Made by a program: the position numbers and the translations under genes. Under the pieces are notes generated by a model. It saw only the letters and a program-made list of their open reading frames with translations. It was not told the DNA's origin and did not search any database. A stretch of DNA of 64,000 nucleotides, from contig NC_020167.2 in NCBI RefSeq assembly GCF_000224145.3, positions 4,269,027 to 4,333,026 on the forward strand, read 5' to 3'. How positions within the stretch are numbered: the first letter of the stretch is position 1; every line of letters starts with the position of its first letter. This DNA is from Ciona intestinalis (Eukaryota; Chordata; Ascidiacea; Phlebobranchia; Cionidae). Of the stretch, positions 23,301-36,600 are shown piece by piece.

Positions 23301-24420
23301 CAAACACTAGAGGGGCTGAGAGAGCAGTGGCAGTGGTGAGCAGAAGATTCACTGCATTATCTGTTAAATGAACCCTTTAAGCCTGTGTTTCATCATTTGG
23401 TGTCCAAATGTAAAAAAGCAGAGACAAATTCAAATTACCTTGTTGTGTTGGTTGGGCTGCAGGTTGTTGGTTTGTTTGGTTGAATCCACCCAACCCTCCA
23501 AACCCAGTGCTTGTGGTGGGTTTGGAAAGTCCAAAACCTACAAGTTTTCAGTTACAAGAAACAGCTTTGTATTAATTAGTTAATGGGTCTCACTTACCTG
23601 TTCCAAATGCTGAAGCAGTAGTAGTCGTGGTAGCTGGTTTACCAAAACCAGAAAATCCTGCCAATTTTGAAAAAGAAAAGTTAAAACATATCACACAATT
23701 GCATAAAACAAATTTCTCAACTGACGAGAACACTTTTTTATTACTAGTCATATACCTGATGTTCCAGAACCAAATCCACTTGTGCTTGTTCCAAAACCTA
23801 CTGGAATTTTTAAATTTAGCTGTATTGACTACAGTTACATTAAGTTTTAACATGGGCATTGCCACCCAACAGTGTTTATTTATAACAGCAATAATATAGA
23901 TCTATAAACCTGTAGTTGCACTCGTGGTTGTACTTCCAAAGTTAAATGCTGAAACTGTTTGCGATACAGCTGGTTTGCTTCCAAATGAGAAACCTGAATG
24001 ATGGGAAATTATGAAATTATCAAATGAAACTGTGGTTTCTGCATACATAACAAAGCAAAAGTTGATGTAACCTTCAGATGTAACAGCAACAAACGACCAT
24101 TGGTAAAGTTAATCAATAATTAATTTGAAAAATGTGTTAGTGGAGTCAGTCTTGCATGCAAACAATCATTTATATTAATTAACTTTATCCATTAAAATCG
24201 ATCTATTTTTATAAAACAAGGACTAATATTGCGACTATATAACAAAATCTAAACCACATATTAAAACATGAAAACAAACTAACTGTTCACATGAACATAT
24301 GTTTAAGTATACATATGGAGTTTTCTATTTCTCACCTGTACTTCCGCTTGCAGTGGACCCAAATAGTCCACCAGATGCAGAAGTTGTAGCTGGAGCACCA
24401 AAAGTAAACTTCCCAGCCAT
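20346..24420 (-). CDS. NUP54: Nucleoporin NUP54 (12 exons)
   Basis: Minus-strand exons: 24420-24336, 23993-23910, 23797-23756, 23657-23598, 23537-23439, 23360-23170, 22896-22706, 22435-22233, 21910-21762, 21352-21245, 20899-20780, 20603-20346; together 1,590 nt, 529 residues (human NUP54 is about 507). Residues 1-120 are FG-rich (FTFGAP, GFSFGSKPA, GFGTSTSGFGSG, GFGGLGGFN), the part that makes the permeability barrier. Residues 125-310 form the structured middle (FCRFKAVGYSCLPSAKDEDGL). From about residue 305 the protein follows the human alpha-helical region closely: DPVIWEQAKLDNPN, LIPVPMIGF, YKRKLLELSHR, GYAIQPEEEQLRV, ELNAPTQFRGRLNEL. This is the coiled-coil partner of NUP62 and NUP58 in the central channel. 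Exon 6 ends AAG|GCAAGT, a GC-AG intron. The small FG exons (42-99 nt) keep phase 1 throughout. It is convergent with VGAT (422 bp apart). Confidence 0.95.
20932..21128 (+). mobile_element. MITE copy in a NUP54 intron
   Basis: The ends ATAATAGGGTGGGGTAAGATGG and GTCTTCCCCCACCCTAATAT pair as inverted repeats; the interior is full length with TTTGGTAGTAAACATAGAAC. It sits between the exons at 20899 and 21245. Confidence 0.85.
21597..21800 (-). repeat. Three tandem units spanning the end of NUP54 exon 9
   Basis: The string ATCACATCAAGTCTCATCT-ATGTTGTTTAGC occurs at about 21617-21650 and 21757-21790 with only a few differences, and a more diverged unit (TTACATCAAGTTGTTCAGCCATCA) lies at about 21694-21717. 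Only the last (21762 onward) is the true exon end with its donor; the other two sit inside the intron as relics. Each unit is followed by an A/T-rich tail with TATATTAAATATG or TATAAAATATGCC. Confidence 0.7.
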
Positions 24421-24800
24421 ATTCAACACACAGTACTTGCAAACAATTGTTGTAAAAAGTACGAGTATGTCCAACTATTTTCTAATAAAAACAAGTTATG
24501 ACAATGTAGTTGTACACAAGCGCACTTCAAAATTCAACTAGTGATCAAAGAAATGAATATCCCAAATTTTGTAAACAAACAAATATACCGGCATTAGTAT
24601 TCTACAAAAAAAAATAGAAACTGTTCGATGACAAGATTTGGAATATGGTTGAAATAAAGTAAACATCTAATTCTTTATAAGAACATCTGCTTTGAAGATA
24701 AAATAATAAGAAAATTTTCAGCTGTGGATTCCGCATTTTCTCATTTCCCTCTCGGACATTCATTCTGAATATTTTTCACCATTTCTAATATAGTAATATT

Positions 24801-25238
24801 TCAACATTGAAAACTTCGTTTGGTTTGGATATCCTCCAAGACTTGCTGAAGGTCCTCATCCTCAAATCTTCCTTCTAAACTTGGGACAAGTGCCTTTGCT
24901 TCCTCTGCTGTCTCTGGACACAGATTTGCAAGTGATGCCAGTTCGAATTTATGAAGATCCTTTTGCAGCAACAAGCCTCTAACGCTCGTAATCGTTTCGC
25001 GGTTTTTGAATCGGCTGAACCGTTGCGTGTAGTTCAAAGTTTTCATAAAGACTTCTGAAAGTTCTTGCTCGTCATCTGCGTTTTCGTTTTGGGATTTTCG
25101 ATGCTCCAGAAGCATGTGAACTTCTGAATTAAGCAAAGTCTCTGCGCTTTCGAACTCTTGTGGGAACTGCAACTGCGAAGAATCTTCTTCCTGCTCGGTA
25201 AGAACTGTGGATAACGCTTTTGTAGATGCGCTACTCAT
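24801..25238 (-). CDS. POLR2D: RNA polymerase II subunit RPB4 (intronless)
   Basis: A single minus-strand ORF of 145 residues. After a variable 25-residue N-terminus it matches vertebrate POLR2D almost residue for residue: [75 protein letters not shown] and the QTKRSFQC end. RPB4 pairs with RPB7 to form the stalk of Pol II, used in initiation, transcript binding and mRNA export. Length equals the human protein (142). No intron is present, unlike the neighbours. The start is the first ATG of the frame. It lies 381 bp upstream of NUP54 on the same strand, and heads away from the ARAP gene, so its promoter is probably within 25239-25800. Confidence 0.96.
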   Translation of the reverse strand: MSSASTKALSTVLTEQEEDSSQLQFPQEFESAETLLNSEVHMLLEHRKSQNENADDEQELSEVFMKTLNYTQRFSRFKNRETITSVRGLLLQKDLHKFELASLANLCPETAEEAKALVPSLEGRFEDEDLQQVLEDIQTKRSFQC

Positions 25239-27676
25239 TGTTCACAAACACAATTAAAGGGAGGTAATAAAAGACTAGGCTCTCACACTTTGTTTACAAC
25301 GAAACTACAAATATCCGAAATCCACTGTGGGCGAATTGCCAAAGAGGATCTTATACAGCACTGCGTACTGTGTATATAAATTTCGAACACACGCTATTTT
25401 ATAAAGATTTTATTTCGTCATGCATCATCAAAGACATAGAATTATACTTTAGACATAGTAAATGACGAACAGGCCGAAGTTACATCTTACAATTTATCCG
25501 TGTGTTATAAAAATAATAAACAGACTATGCTGATCATAAAGTAACAAAGATAATAGCGGAACTGACAGACTGGACAAGCTAACAGCGGAAGTTTGAAACT
25601 TCAAAGGTAATCGGGTTGTTTTTGAAGTTATAAGAAAGCGGCATTGAGAGACGTCTTGGTGGCATATCTCCTTGTGAATAGTTGTGTGTAGCTAAAATTG
25701 AAAATGGTGTTCGTTAGTTCGTAGCTATTTCGTTTATGATTCAATTTCTATTTTGGTCCGTTGCGGAAGCAGTGTGACGGCAGACCTGAAGCAAAGCTGC
25801 TACAAAGCAAACGCGCATCGTTTGTTCATGGAACGAGGAAATAAGAAGATATAGTAAGTTGTCTTTACCAAGCAGCAGTAGGTACTTATGTAAAAGGTGG
25901 AAGAATTATCATCGTACTGTTCAGGGTATTGATTAACTGAGCAACGGTTTTGCTATTTGGTTCAATAATGTAAATACAAAAGGACAAATATAGTCATATA
26001 AACATATTAAACTTGTTTACATTACTTTAAAAAGAAGTGAAAGTGTGTCTTAACTGAAAGCACAGCTCAGTTTAATAAAGGCAGTAAAACAGTAAAACAA
26101 AATTTATGTTCATATTTGCCATACTACAGCTGATAGTGAATTGATAATATGAAGACACTATAAACCTATAGTCAGTTGACAAAACACGTTGCGTGTTCTA
26201 GACCTTGGCCACAGCAATCATACGAGTTAGTAACCGTTGTTATACAGTTTTCTTTTCTGCCAGCTTTACCAGTCTCCCACATGAAGCAATAAGATCACGT
26301 GATTGTCATGGATCGTTGGCCGTAGGAAGGAAACGCGCGGGATTGCATTTTCAGCTATGATTCTTGCGTCACGAAACGCATTTTATAATTAAAGCACATA
26401 ATTAATGTTTCTCCTCATCATTTGCTGACACGAAACGTTTCTGATCAGATTCTGTCCGCGCATTATGTTCACTTAAATAGCTGTTGTGCGTTTGTGTAAG
26501 CGCTGCTTTATACACACGGAAACGGCTCGACTCGACGGCTTGATTGATAAAAGCGTTAATTTATTAGCTAACTTATCGTAGGCGTACGCTGAGCCTTAGG
26601 TGTTGTTTAGTTTAAACAGACTTGCTGGAAATAGGCAACGGTTTCTACTAGCACAGTAGTCTAAGCAGCTTTATAACAGCGTAAATTTTAGTAAATTCCC
26701 AGTTTTAGACGCGAGAACGCTTACGTAGGTTTACCACAGGAATGACGCATTTGTAATACGTCACTGGGCCACATTTGTATCGATTCTTACTCTGTTTAAA
26801 CCCGCTTTGTGTTAAGCTCAGTTTCTACGTACTTTAGATTGGAGGCAAATTGTATAATTAGTATTGATTTAGGTTACATGTTTACTGTACGACCAGACTG
26901 TACGAATGTGTTTCATGTTCGCTCTCTCGATTAGAAAACGAAAGTGTTCTTAATGACGCAATGTGTGTATTGGCACATACGTCTCGCAATATTTATTTAA
27001 ACATCAGTACATGGTATTCAGTTTTCATAATTATAATATCTCTTATAGCACTGCGTATACAGTGTTCCGCCAGCAGCCAGTCGGTTTAGGACAGGATATC
27101 AATGGCTTCTAATCTGCTTTCATCAGAAACACTGGATACAGAAGCCACAGCAATAACATCAGGCAAAGCTTGTTCTTATAGTTCTCACAGCACTGCACAA
27201 AACGACAGTTTACTGTGATTTATTGATCGTAGGAAGAAGCAGTAAATATTCAAGTATATAGAGTGATTGTCAATTTGCTTAAAATGGAGAATTAACTTGG
27301 TCGATTCTTGGTAAAGCAGATTAAATATAGAATACAGTATCAGGACTTTTCGTGCTTTTAGGCAGTGGTTATGTTCGATAGTAGGCTATATAGTAGTTTC
27401 GTTGCCAAAACATGTCGCAAGAGAAATGCGTTCAGTAATATCATGTACTCGGCAACGAAGCGTGCTGATATATTGAGAAAAATAGTCTAAAGTAATAATT
27501 CGTGCTGTATTTTCATTAGGTCTAATGAACGGCTTGTGTTAGGCAGTTTATATCTTTCAATGAAAGCTTTAATTGTACATTTTTAGTGACTAGTCGTTTT
27601 TATATTGGGTAATATTTATGAATAACTTATAAGTATGAGCCGCAAGTAATACGGAACTCGGGATCTATAAAACAAC
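25239..27676. promoter_or_regulatory. Divergent POLR2D / ARAP upstream region
   Basis: About 2.4 kb separate the POLR2D start (minus) and the ARAP start codon (plus). I find no supported coding exon. The region has few recognisable repeats and more CpG than intron sequence. It should hold the POLR2D promoter near its left side and the ARAP 5' leader, possibly with non-coding exons, on the right. A CACGTG E-box (TCACGTGA) lies near 26295-26302. A candidate short leader exon would end at a donor (ATAGTAAGTTG) near 25852, not proven. Confidence 0.45.
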
Positions 27677-30600
27677 ATGGAATCACCGGAAACTTCGGTT
27701 CAAGATTTTCTGGAACAACTAAAGTTACCAGCTAAATACCTGGATAACTTTAACGGCAATGGTTACTTTTCTCTGCAAGATTGTTACGGAATTACAGAGG
27801 AAAGATTGAAAGATATCGGAATCGTTCTCCCAGGTATTTCATCGTGCTTAATATAGTAGTGTGGGGAAGATGGGATTTTAATCTATTTTCTCGTCCACTT
27901 TGGTAGTTAACAAAGAACATTCGAAAAATTATAAAACCATATGCTCACGACTCCCGTAAAACGTTGTTAATTGTTTAAAACACGATCACAATATTTGGAT
28001 ATTATGTACTAAAAGTGTCCCATTTAACCCCATCCTACTATATGGTTTTTTAATTGTTCGGCCCACCAGGATAAATATGAATTATATATTCATGCTTCAT
28101 TTAGGAGCTTAGGTATTAGCACACTTTAACTTTTTTAGGTCTTTATCAAGGCTTTTTTTTCTAGGTCATTATCGAAGGCTTTTGAACAAAATCCCAGGAT
28201 GTACTGTCAGCAAACCACCAAGACATAACCGAGGTCGTAGTATGGACATAGATGCCATTGGAACAGACGAGGAAATCGTTGCAGTTCAGAAACCTGCTGA
28301 GTCCGCTCCTATTGAAGATGATTACGATCCTGTTGATCCTACAATATCTGAACCTGCTTACCAGTCAGCTCAAGGTAGTGGAGTAACACAGCAGTTGGTC
28401 GAAGCAGAAAGCCCCTATGACAGACTATCACATAGCGTCGGCATAACGTTGAACGATTCTTTTCCCAACGAATCACCGGCCCCACTTTTATCACCGGATG
28501 ATGTTTCCTTGGCGACAAGCCCAACCAATACGGAAAAACCTGCAAATGATGATGATATATACAATCTGGTTGATGACGATCCGCTTCCTCAGCCCCCTCC
28601 GTCCCCTACTAACATCCGAGATGCTGTGTTTCAAGTTTTTCAACAGTCGCCGAAGCGCATCCTAGCCGAGGAAGAAGAACTGTATGCAACAGCCGATAGC
28701 GCTCGCTCGGAAAGCCCAAGCACTCCACCACCACCTTACAACTCTCTTATTGCTCCGGTAGAGCTTCCTTCGACAGAAACGTCTTCATTGTCAGTCAGCA
28801 TTAAACACATGCCACTCCCTTCGCCACCTCCTCCAACTTGGATGATGGGCGACGGAGATAGGAAATTACCCGAACCACCATTATCAGACGGTATCGACCC
28901 TATGAAGTTTAGTGGAACAACAGGGCATTCGAATCAATACAGCAGATCAGAGGCCTCTGCGAAAACCTCTGTTGTAGTTGCAGAGAAACCTTCACCGTCG
29001 TACTTGAGCCTTGCAGAAAACAATATCAGTGTTAATCAGAGCAACGCAAAACTCTCGCCAGGTTCACCTAACTGGATCTACCCAGGTTCTGAAACTCCGC
29101 CCAACAGTGCAGGGGATACTGAAAGAAAAGTGAATTCTGTCAGCCAAGATAAAGATTGCGATTTACAACGAACTGGATCTAGACACCCAGAAACCACCAT
29201 CAGTTACAAGTTCCGGACATTCTTCATTAACACGAGGTGCATCTATGGACATAGCTGCACAAAAAACAACCGATCCTATCTCCGCCCAGACTCAACCAGG
29301 TATATATATGGATTACAAATTTGTAGATTCAGTGTCATAGATGGACAGTATTTTCATACGTATTGGTTACAAAATACTGTCGGTTTCGACTTTGCTTCGA
29401 CTAAATACCACTGGAGCTAATTTATTAATAATTCATTTCGAGCGCACGTTCTAAAATCGTTTTTTTTTTGCTTTAGCAGCTACAACGCTCGAGGAAGAGA
29501 ATGTGTATAATGTTTGTGAAGACGTTATTTCACCGATTGGTCGAGTTTCCAAGAAGACCAAGGACATAATTGAGCGTCTTTCCCGATCCTCTTCCACAGC
29601 TTCAAACGATTCTATACCAACCTAGTAAGATACTACATATATTATGTAGTACTACGGGGGAGGATGGTTGACTATGGAAGTCGTGTGGATACATTTTGTA
29701 ATTATTTGAATGTTATTTGTTTACTACCAAATGGGGCGAAAAAATAGAATCAAAGGGTGTCCCTACTTCCCTATAACCCTACTGTACTAGATTAACACAT
29801 ACTCGTTTTTTTTTAAACTACAGTTTTATATTAAAATAAACACGAATTCTCTCTTAACGTTGCACTCCCATTTATAGCCTTCCGAGATCATCCGGGTCAC
29901 TTGAATCGAAGAAACCATCGCCGGTTGCAACTTTTAAGTTTTCTGCTGACGAGCTTAGCATATCAGACGATCCGCTATCTGAAGGTGACGTCTATCAAGA
30001 AGATATTTACGACAGTATAGAAGACGATATCGTAGTAAACAACCATGCCTTACGAGTCGATGGAATGAGGGAAGTCAGATCTCACTCCAGTGCTGCAGAA
30101 AAGAAGAAATCATCTGGAATTGGACTAAGAAGGAAAAACAAAGCCACTCGACCTGTTTCTGCTTTTATAGAAAACATGAAACGTCCAGTCAGTGTAAGTT
30201 GTTGCACTTTAATACCAGTTTAATATTGTAAACATACTAAACAAACAGTTTAAGTATACAAGCCCAAGTATAACGCGAACCACGAATCACGTTTGCAACT
30301 TCTAGTTAGATTGGCTAAGATGGGACATGATTTCATAACAATAGTCTATTGTAGAATGAGGTAATATAGAACATTTTCTTTTCTCGTCCCATTTGGTAGT
30401 AAACAAAGAGTATCTATAATATGAGATGTAAGCAACGGTATCCCATTTTACCCCACAGTACATTATTTAATAATGTTAAATTTTTAGGAACTGCAGAGGC
30501 AAAGCTCGAGCGAAGAAGGAGAGAACGGTTCCTCTCGTCTTCCCCACATGCGAGCAGCATCCACAAGTGATGGAAGACAGTCGGATTTATTGGACGCTCT

Positions 30601-33600
30601 CATTGTTGATGAGAACCAGCTGCGAAACACAAGTGGGCCTCATCTGCACCAACTGTCTCCTTTGGTGAGATATTTGTATGTGGTGACTGGTGATGCATTT
30701 TCTAACTTTGTATATTTGTGTGTCGAAGCTATCGAGATATTTGTATGTGATGATTATTATTGTAACATTGTACTGGTGTGTCGAAGCCACCATGCTTTAC
30801 TAGACAGCAGCACCATCAGATCATGCACTCAGCGCGTGTAATTTATGAGTACACTTTATTATACATGTGACAAATTCAAGCGAACTGTAAACGAAGGTAA
30901 TTGTAAGGACAGAGCAGGAAAATCGTTAATAGCAAGCCCAATCAAGCAATACTATACCCACTTGGGATTTTTTGGACCGAACCGGATTTCGTAATCGGTA
31001 CTTCCTTTGTTTTGTTGGTAAGCGTGTCGCATTTGAGCAAGTTAAGGCCGGCGTGTCATTGAGGGGTCAAAGACGCGAAATTAAGGTTAATTGCCCACCA
31101 TGTTTAAAGATCCGGCAGCTTTTGTCGCAGTTTCACCATTTTGGTTTATTGCTCTTATGATCCAATTCAAGCGAATGTATTTTAAATACTTAATTAAACT
31201 ATTAGAGTTCGCAAAAATTGGGACTTGTAAGCTGAGGTCCGGAACTTTACACTGCTTTTCCTTTAAGCAGTATGCGCGTAATTTATTAATAAGCTTTTGT
31301 TATTTTGTACATTGTTTCCGCTATACGGTTGTGCCTGTATACGTTTCTTATTTGTGACGTCACAATAATGATGTTTTCTGCAGGCGTCAAAGAAAACAAA
31401 GAAAGGCTGGTTGTGGAAACAAGGCTGGTAAGATAAACATATTTGTGGGTAAACAGTTGCCTTGTTTAACGTGGATTTATTGTTTGTATTTATTCCTTAC
31501 CCAAAGCTATCTCTTTGCCAAGCGGAAATAATTCCACGTTCGCCAATAGAGATTGAAATTTACAAAATTTCCGATTCCCATGATGTTTCTATGTGTAGCA
31601 TAAGTGTTTCAGTATAAATGATTTCTGTATAAGAAAGCGACATGTAAGAAATAAAAAATATAGTAGGGTGGGGAAGACGGGACGCTTTTAGCAACGGTCA
31701 ATGGGAGTCGTGACGATACGGTTTTATAAATCTTTGATTGTTCTGGAGTTTGTTGTTCCACTGCTTCATAATAATATTAAACGCACACACCAGCTTAATA
31801 TGTATCAAGCGGTCGCGGTGTGGAAACGCGATACCGCATCAGTAGTGGCTTCCTTCTATTGGGTTTGTTCCTTGTAAAACGAGTGGGCCTGTTGCTGGTG
31901 CGAGGTGGAAAAACAAACAAACCGTGCAATAATACGAACAACAAGACTTGTATACTTATGATGGCTGCATATAAAATACACAATAAATAATACTAGTTAT
32001 TGTTTATACATTACTTTGTACTCAAGTATTCACTCTATCAAATCGCTGTGACTACTGACACACGCTGTTTACTTTACTAGTTTTAAAGTATATGCAGATT
32101 TTTGTAACATTAATATATTCATATACAATTTTGGGCAACTTGTTGTGCCCTAACCGCGAAACCCACTAAGCCAAAGTATACACTGGTTGCTTTGTAATTC
32201 TCAAGTAAACAATTCCCCCACAGGCACGAGGGACGAGCACCTTTCCGCAAACGATGGGTCGTTTTCAACGGTGACGAGCTGCTATATTATGAGAGTGAAA
32301 ACAAGGTATTTGCTTTGTATTTGTTACGAAAGGTCGAGCATTGATAAATAAGTTAATCGCTATGCACTGTTGCAATCCTAGCGATATGTCCAATTACCAA
32401 AGCAATCAATATAATAATCCGAAACAGCTTGACGACCGAAGGTGCTGGGGTTATATCTCCCTTGGTGTATACGCCTTTCCTAAGTCTAAGATGCATGATC
32501 TAACTGCGATTGTTACCTTTATCAACGCAGACCGAGCTCAGCAAAGGAGTTATACCTATCGAAGTTATCCTACGGATCCAGGTTCCGCAAAGTGACCTCA
32601 AGTCCTTCCACATCCTCACTAAGGGAGGAAGGAAGTACATCTTCTACGCTGAAAGTTCGGATGAAAGGGCTCTGTGGACTTCGACTGTAATGGCGGCCAA
32701 GATGCTCTATGAGGTAAGATGACGTAATTTGGGAGAATTTCACGTTTGGTTTATCGAAACGTTGTTTGTTGTTACTTTGCCTCGTGAATATTGCCCGCAC
32801 TGTGGTTATTGAACAGTGCGGGTTTTGTCTTAGCTTGTACGGGCATGCTCTATAGTCTATACATCTAAATACTTGTAACATATGGTGTAAGGTTGTTTTA
32901 TAGTCCGGTGCTGAAATATCGGACACTTTTTTATTCTGTTTTCTCGTCTCGTTGCCAAAGAACACCCAAAGAATTGTAAAGCTGTATCCTCACGACTTCT
33001 ACAGACCGTTGTTAATTGTTTAAAGCAGGATCATAACATTTGTATAACAACTGCTAAGGGTGTCCCGTATTCCCCCACCCTACTTTATATTTTCCTCACT
33101 TTTTAAAACATTTAGTTGGTTTTTGGGTTGCGCCTTGTTCGTATATTTTGTTATTTATACTCTTCATTTTCGTAAACAGTAGTCTGTTTTTTAGCATTTC
33201 GGTTTTGTAATGGTATACCACTTGCACGTTACGTCATAATTGATGAACGACACATTATCACGTCACAAATACGCCTCAGGCGCATCGTAGCGTTGAAGTG
33301 CGGCCGCAGGAATTTCGCTTTGAACGAAAAGAATACATAGGTACAGAACAGTGGTAATTGCAGTGCCCAGCTGGACGTTGCTTCAGATAAGCACGTTCGA
33401 GTCGCAGATTTTTTATGGTCTTGTAATTGTACCGTCGGCGGGCGGAAGGCGCATTATCGACTGATCGATACTTCTGTGGCTGTTCAATTGCTGACGTTCT
33501 TTTTCGCGGACCCGTGGCCGAATTTGGAAAGGGGAGGAGGAAATGTGAATGAGAGCTTCGGCGCGCTTGGCGTAAACAGTTTTCGACTGCGTTAATACAG

Positions 33601-36600
33601 ATTAGTCCGGCTTCGGCAGCTTTAGTAGGGTGACGACGTTTCTTTAGGCCTGCCTTTTGTTAGTGAGTCACTTTAAGCGCTTACGCAAAGGATTAAGGGT
33701 CACGCGAGTTTGTTCATTGAGTTTTGACTCGTAAATCTTGTAATCTTTTTATTCAGCCACAGAGCGGATATCGCTGAATTTGCGGCGTGTTGCAAAGCTG
33801 TTTCGAAAAACAATAGAATAAGGCACGTGGTTAAAACAGATGTACTAGCTTTGTTTCGGCAGGTGTGTCAGAATATGTGAATCAGATATTTATGTAAATG
33901 TTGAAATAATTTCCGACCTGCACGGAAGCTCTATTGTGCTGATGCTGTTGTGTAGCTGAGGTTTTAAGCCTATGCTATTTTAACTCATTGGACTGAAATG
34001 TAGGTCGCAGACACTGTTCGTATTTAGCTTTTGAGTTTTAATTGAATCAATTATAAGACGTAATCGATTGTGCAGTTGTGTGTGTTCTGATTTATGTCTG
34101 GTAGGTCAAGCAATTAAAACACACAGTAAGATATAAGGCTAGGCTACGTCATACCATACGTCAGCAGTAAAGGTATATTGTATATCACGCAGTAAACCGT
34201 ACTACGCACGTCAAACTGCAATAGCTGGTTAGGAATAGTGTACTAGGTATGTTAAGTATATTGTTCGTTTGATAATTTGAAATCATGAGTATGTTGGTTG
34301 GGATAAATACTCAGCCGAACATTAGGGGGCATGAGCGGAGACAGACTTTCCCTGGGGTTCGAAAGGGCCGTGCAGAAGGCCACAAAAAGAGAGGTCGATC
34401 GTTAGTTATTGTAAGTACACCAATTGTGTAATCAATTGCCGTGTTATTGCGACATTAATAGATAGAGATATAGCGGCCATTAAACGCATTGGTCGTGAGC
34501 AGACATCGTGAGCGAAATTTGCGCATTGCATCTTTAGGTGAATATGAATACGTGTTAAGATGTATGTGCCTGCTTGAATTTAGGGTTTTTCTCCCATTTC
34601 TTACAATTTTTTGATTGCATTGCGTTGATCAAGCCACACTTAGTTCATTTAAAGTGGAGTTGCTTGGTATAAGCGTTTTATTTCATAACTTGAATACGTG
34701 TAATGCAGAAACAATGCCAAGGCCAGCAGTTCAAGCCAGGAGGAAGTATGTACATGCCTTATAAGGAAGGGTCGCTGAAATTGGACGGCCACAGGACCTA
34801 CTTGGCGACGAAAGGCGATCAGTTCGCCTACTACAAGAGCACTAATGAGTTTAATTTCGGTCAGCCCGTCGCAAAGTAAGTCGCCTACACGAATGTATTA
34901 AGAGGTCCGATATTAAAAGGTTTGTTCCTAGGATGACCATGAAATTAGCGACCGTCAAGGATGTGGACAAGAAAAAGTTCCAACTGGTATTTCCCTACCG
35001 CACGTTCACGTAAGTGCTTAGAACAGCGTGGCGTGTTAGTTTTCCACTTTATAAAATGCCGTATTCTGTAACAGCTTCGCAGCCGATAGCGAAGAAGAGA
35101 AGCGGTCTTGGGTGGAAGCGCTGAACGACGCGATCGCTGAGGGACTTTCAGATTACAAAGTAATGGTTTGATCAAATACGCCTGTGATGTGGATTGTTGC
35201 AATACGATAACACAATTTCAAATACCTTGAATTTTTATTACATGTTTGTGGTAGTTTACCCTTAGGGAAATCTTCCAAATGTAAAACGAATCTTATAGAT
35301 AACTTTCCAATTTGTATTTTTTAAACAACTGGCCAACTTAAAGGCGCCCTGCCTAACTTTTTAATTCTTAATTAATGATAGAATGTCGAAATACTATGTA
35401 ACAATGTATATAAATAGAATTTGCAATCATGATGTTTCTCCAAACCAAACTATTGCACACTCGTTCCACTTTTGCCTAAGGTCATTTTATGTGTTCAAAT
35501 TAATGAAGACCTAACAATATATTGGCAAAGCAAAAGTTTACATGTTATTACATACAGGTGGTGAATGAGGTGTGGGAGAATGAAGCCAACAGAGTCTGTG
35601 CTGATTGTGGAAGAGCAGACCCTGACTGGGCATCCATTAATCTAGCTATTGTGATATGTAAGCACTGTGCAGGGGTGCACCGAGACCTGGGGGTTCACAA
35701 CAGCAAAGTGAGATCTCTTAAAATGGACGTAAGGATTTGGACCGAACAAATGAAAATGGTAAGAGAAATTGTGTTTTGCTCCTATAAAGGTTGTATTGTA
35801 TAATGCTGCCTGTACTTTGTGCATCCTTATGCACTATGTGCTATTTTTACATCATGCCCAAAAACAAAATTCTGCACTTTTAAGTTACCACTGCTGTACA
35901 TTATATGACCTAATAGTGAGTAGGTGACGAGGGTTTACTGCTGCAGTAAACTAACATTTTGTTAGGCATTGTATCATAATGTGTGACGCAACTCATTGTT
36001 GTTATGCCACTCACGTTTTTTGTGCGAAAGAACATAAAGCGTGTTTGTTTCAACTAGCCATTCATGTGATATTAAAAGCCATAAAGATTAAATCAAGTTT
36101 GGAAAGTCCAACTAACTGTAATAATTAAAACACATAATGAAGGACTCGTGTTGGTTATGTTATGTAATACATGCAATACTAAATTTGTAACATGCAGGAA
36201 ATAATATGTCAGCTTATAACCGTTCATTCATTGTTATGATTAAGCTTCGTTGTTGTGCAATTATAATGCATTATCTGAAAATAAAACTTCTTTTTAGTTA
36301 ATTCTAAGCTTGGGAAATGCATGGACAAATCAGTTTTGGTCTTCTAACTTGAAATCAAGTGAAGCTATCACAGATATGGCTGACAAGTTTGTACTTTTGT
36401 TCATTTTTTATACTTTATTTAGACATCTAATGATAGTCAAACCTTTGCTGTAGTTTTTTAAATGCATTGTTATTTTCATGACTATTTACTTGCACAAAAA
36501 GGTATAAAAATTAGTTGCAAATAATGTTATTCTGTCTTGTAGGAAACAACGTGCTTGGCATATTAACAGTAAATACATTGAGATGCAATACACGGATACC

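Noticed and set aside
30548-30841. 97-codon ORF ending in RSCTQRV
   Set aside because: It is the ARAP exon 30488-30664 read past its donor into the intron.
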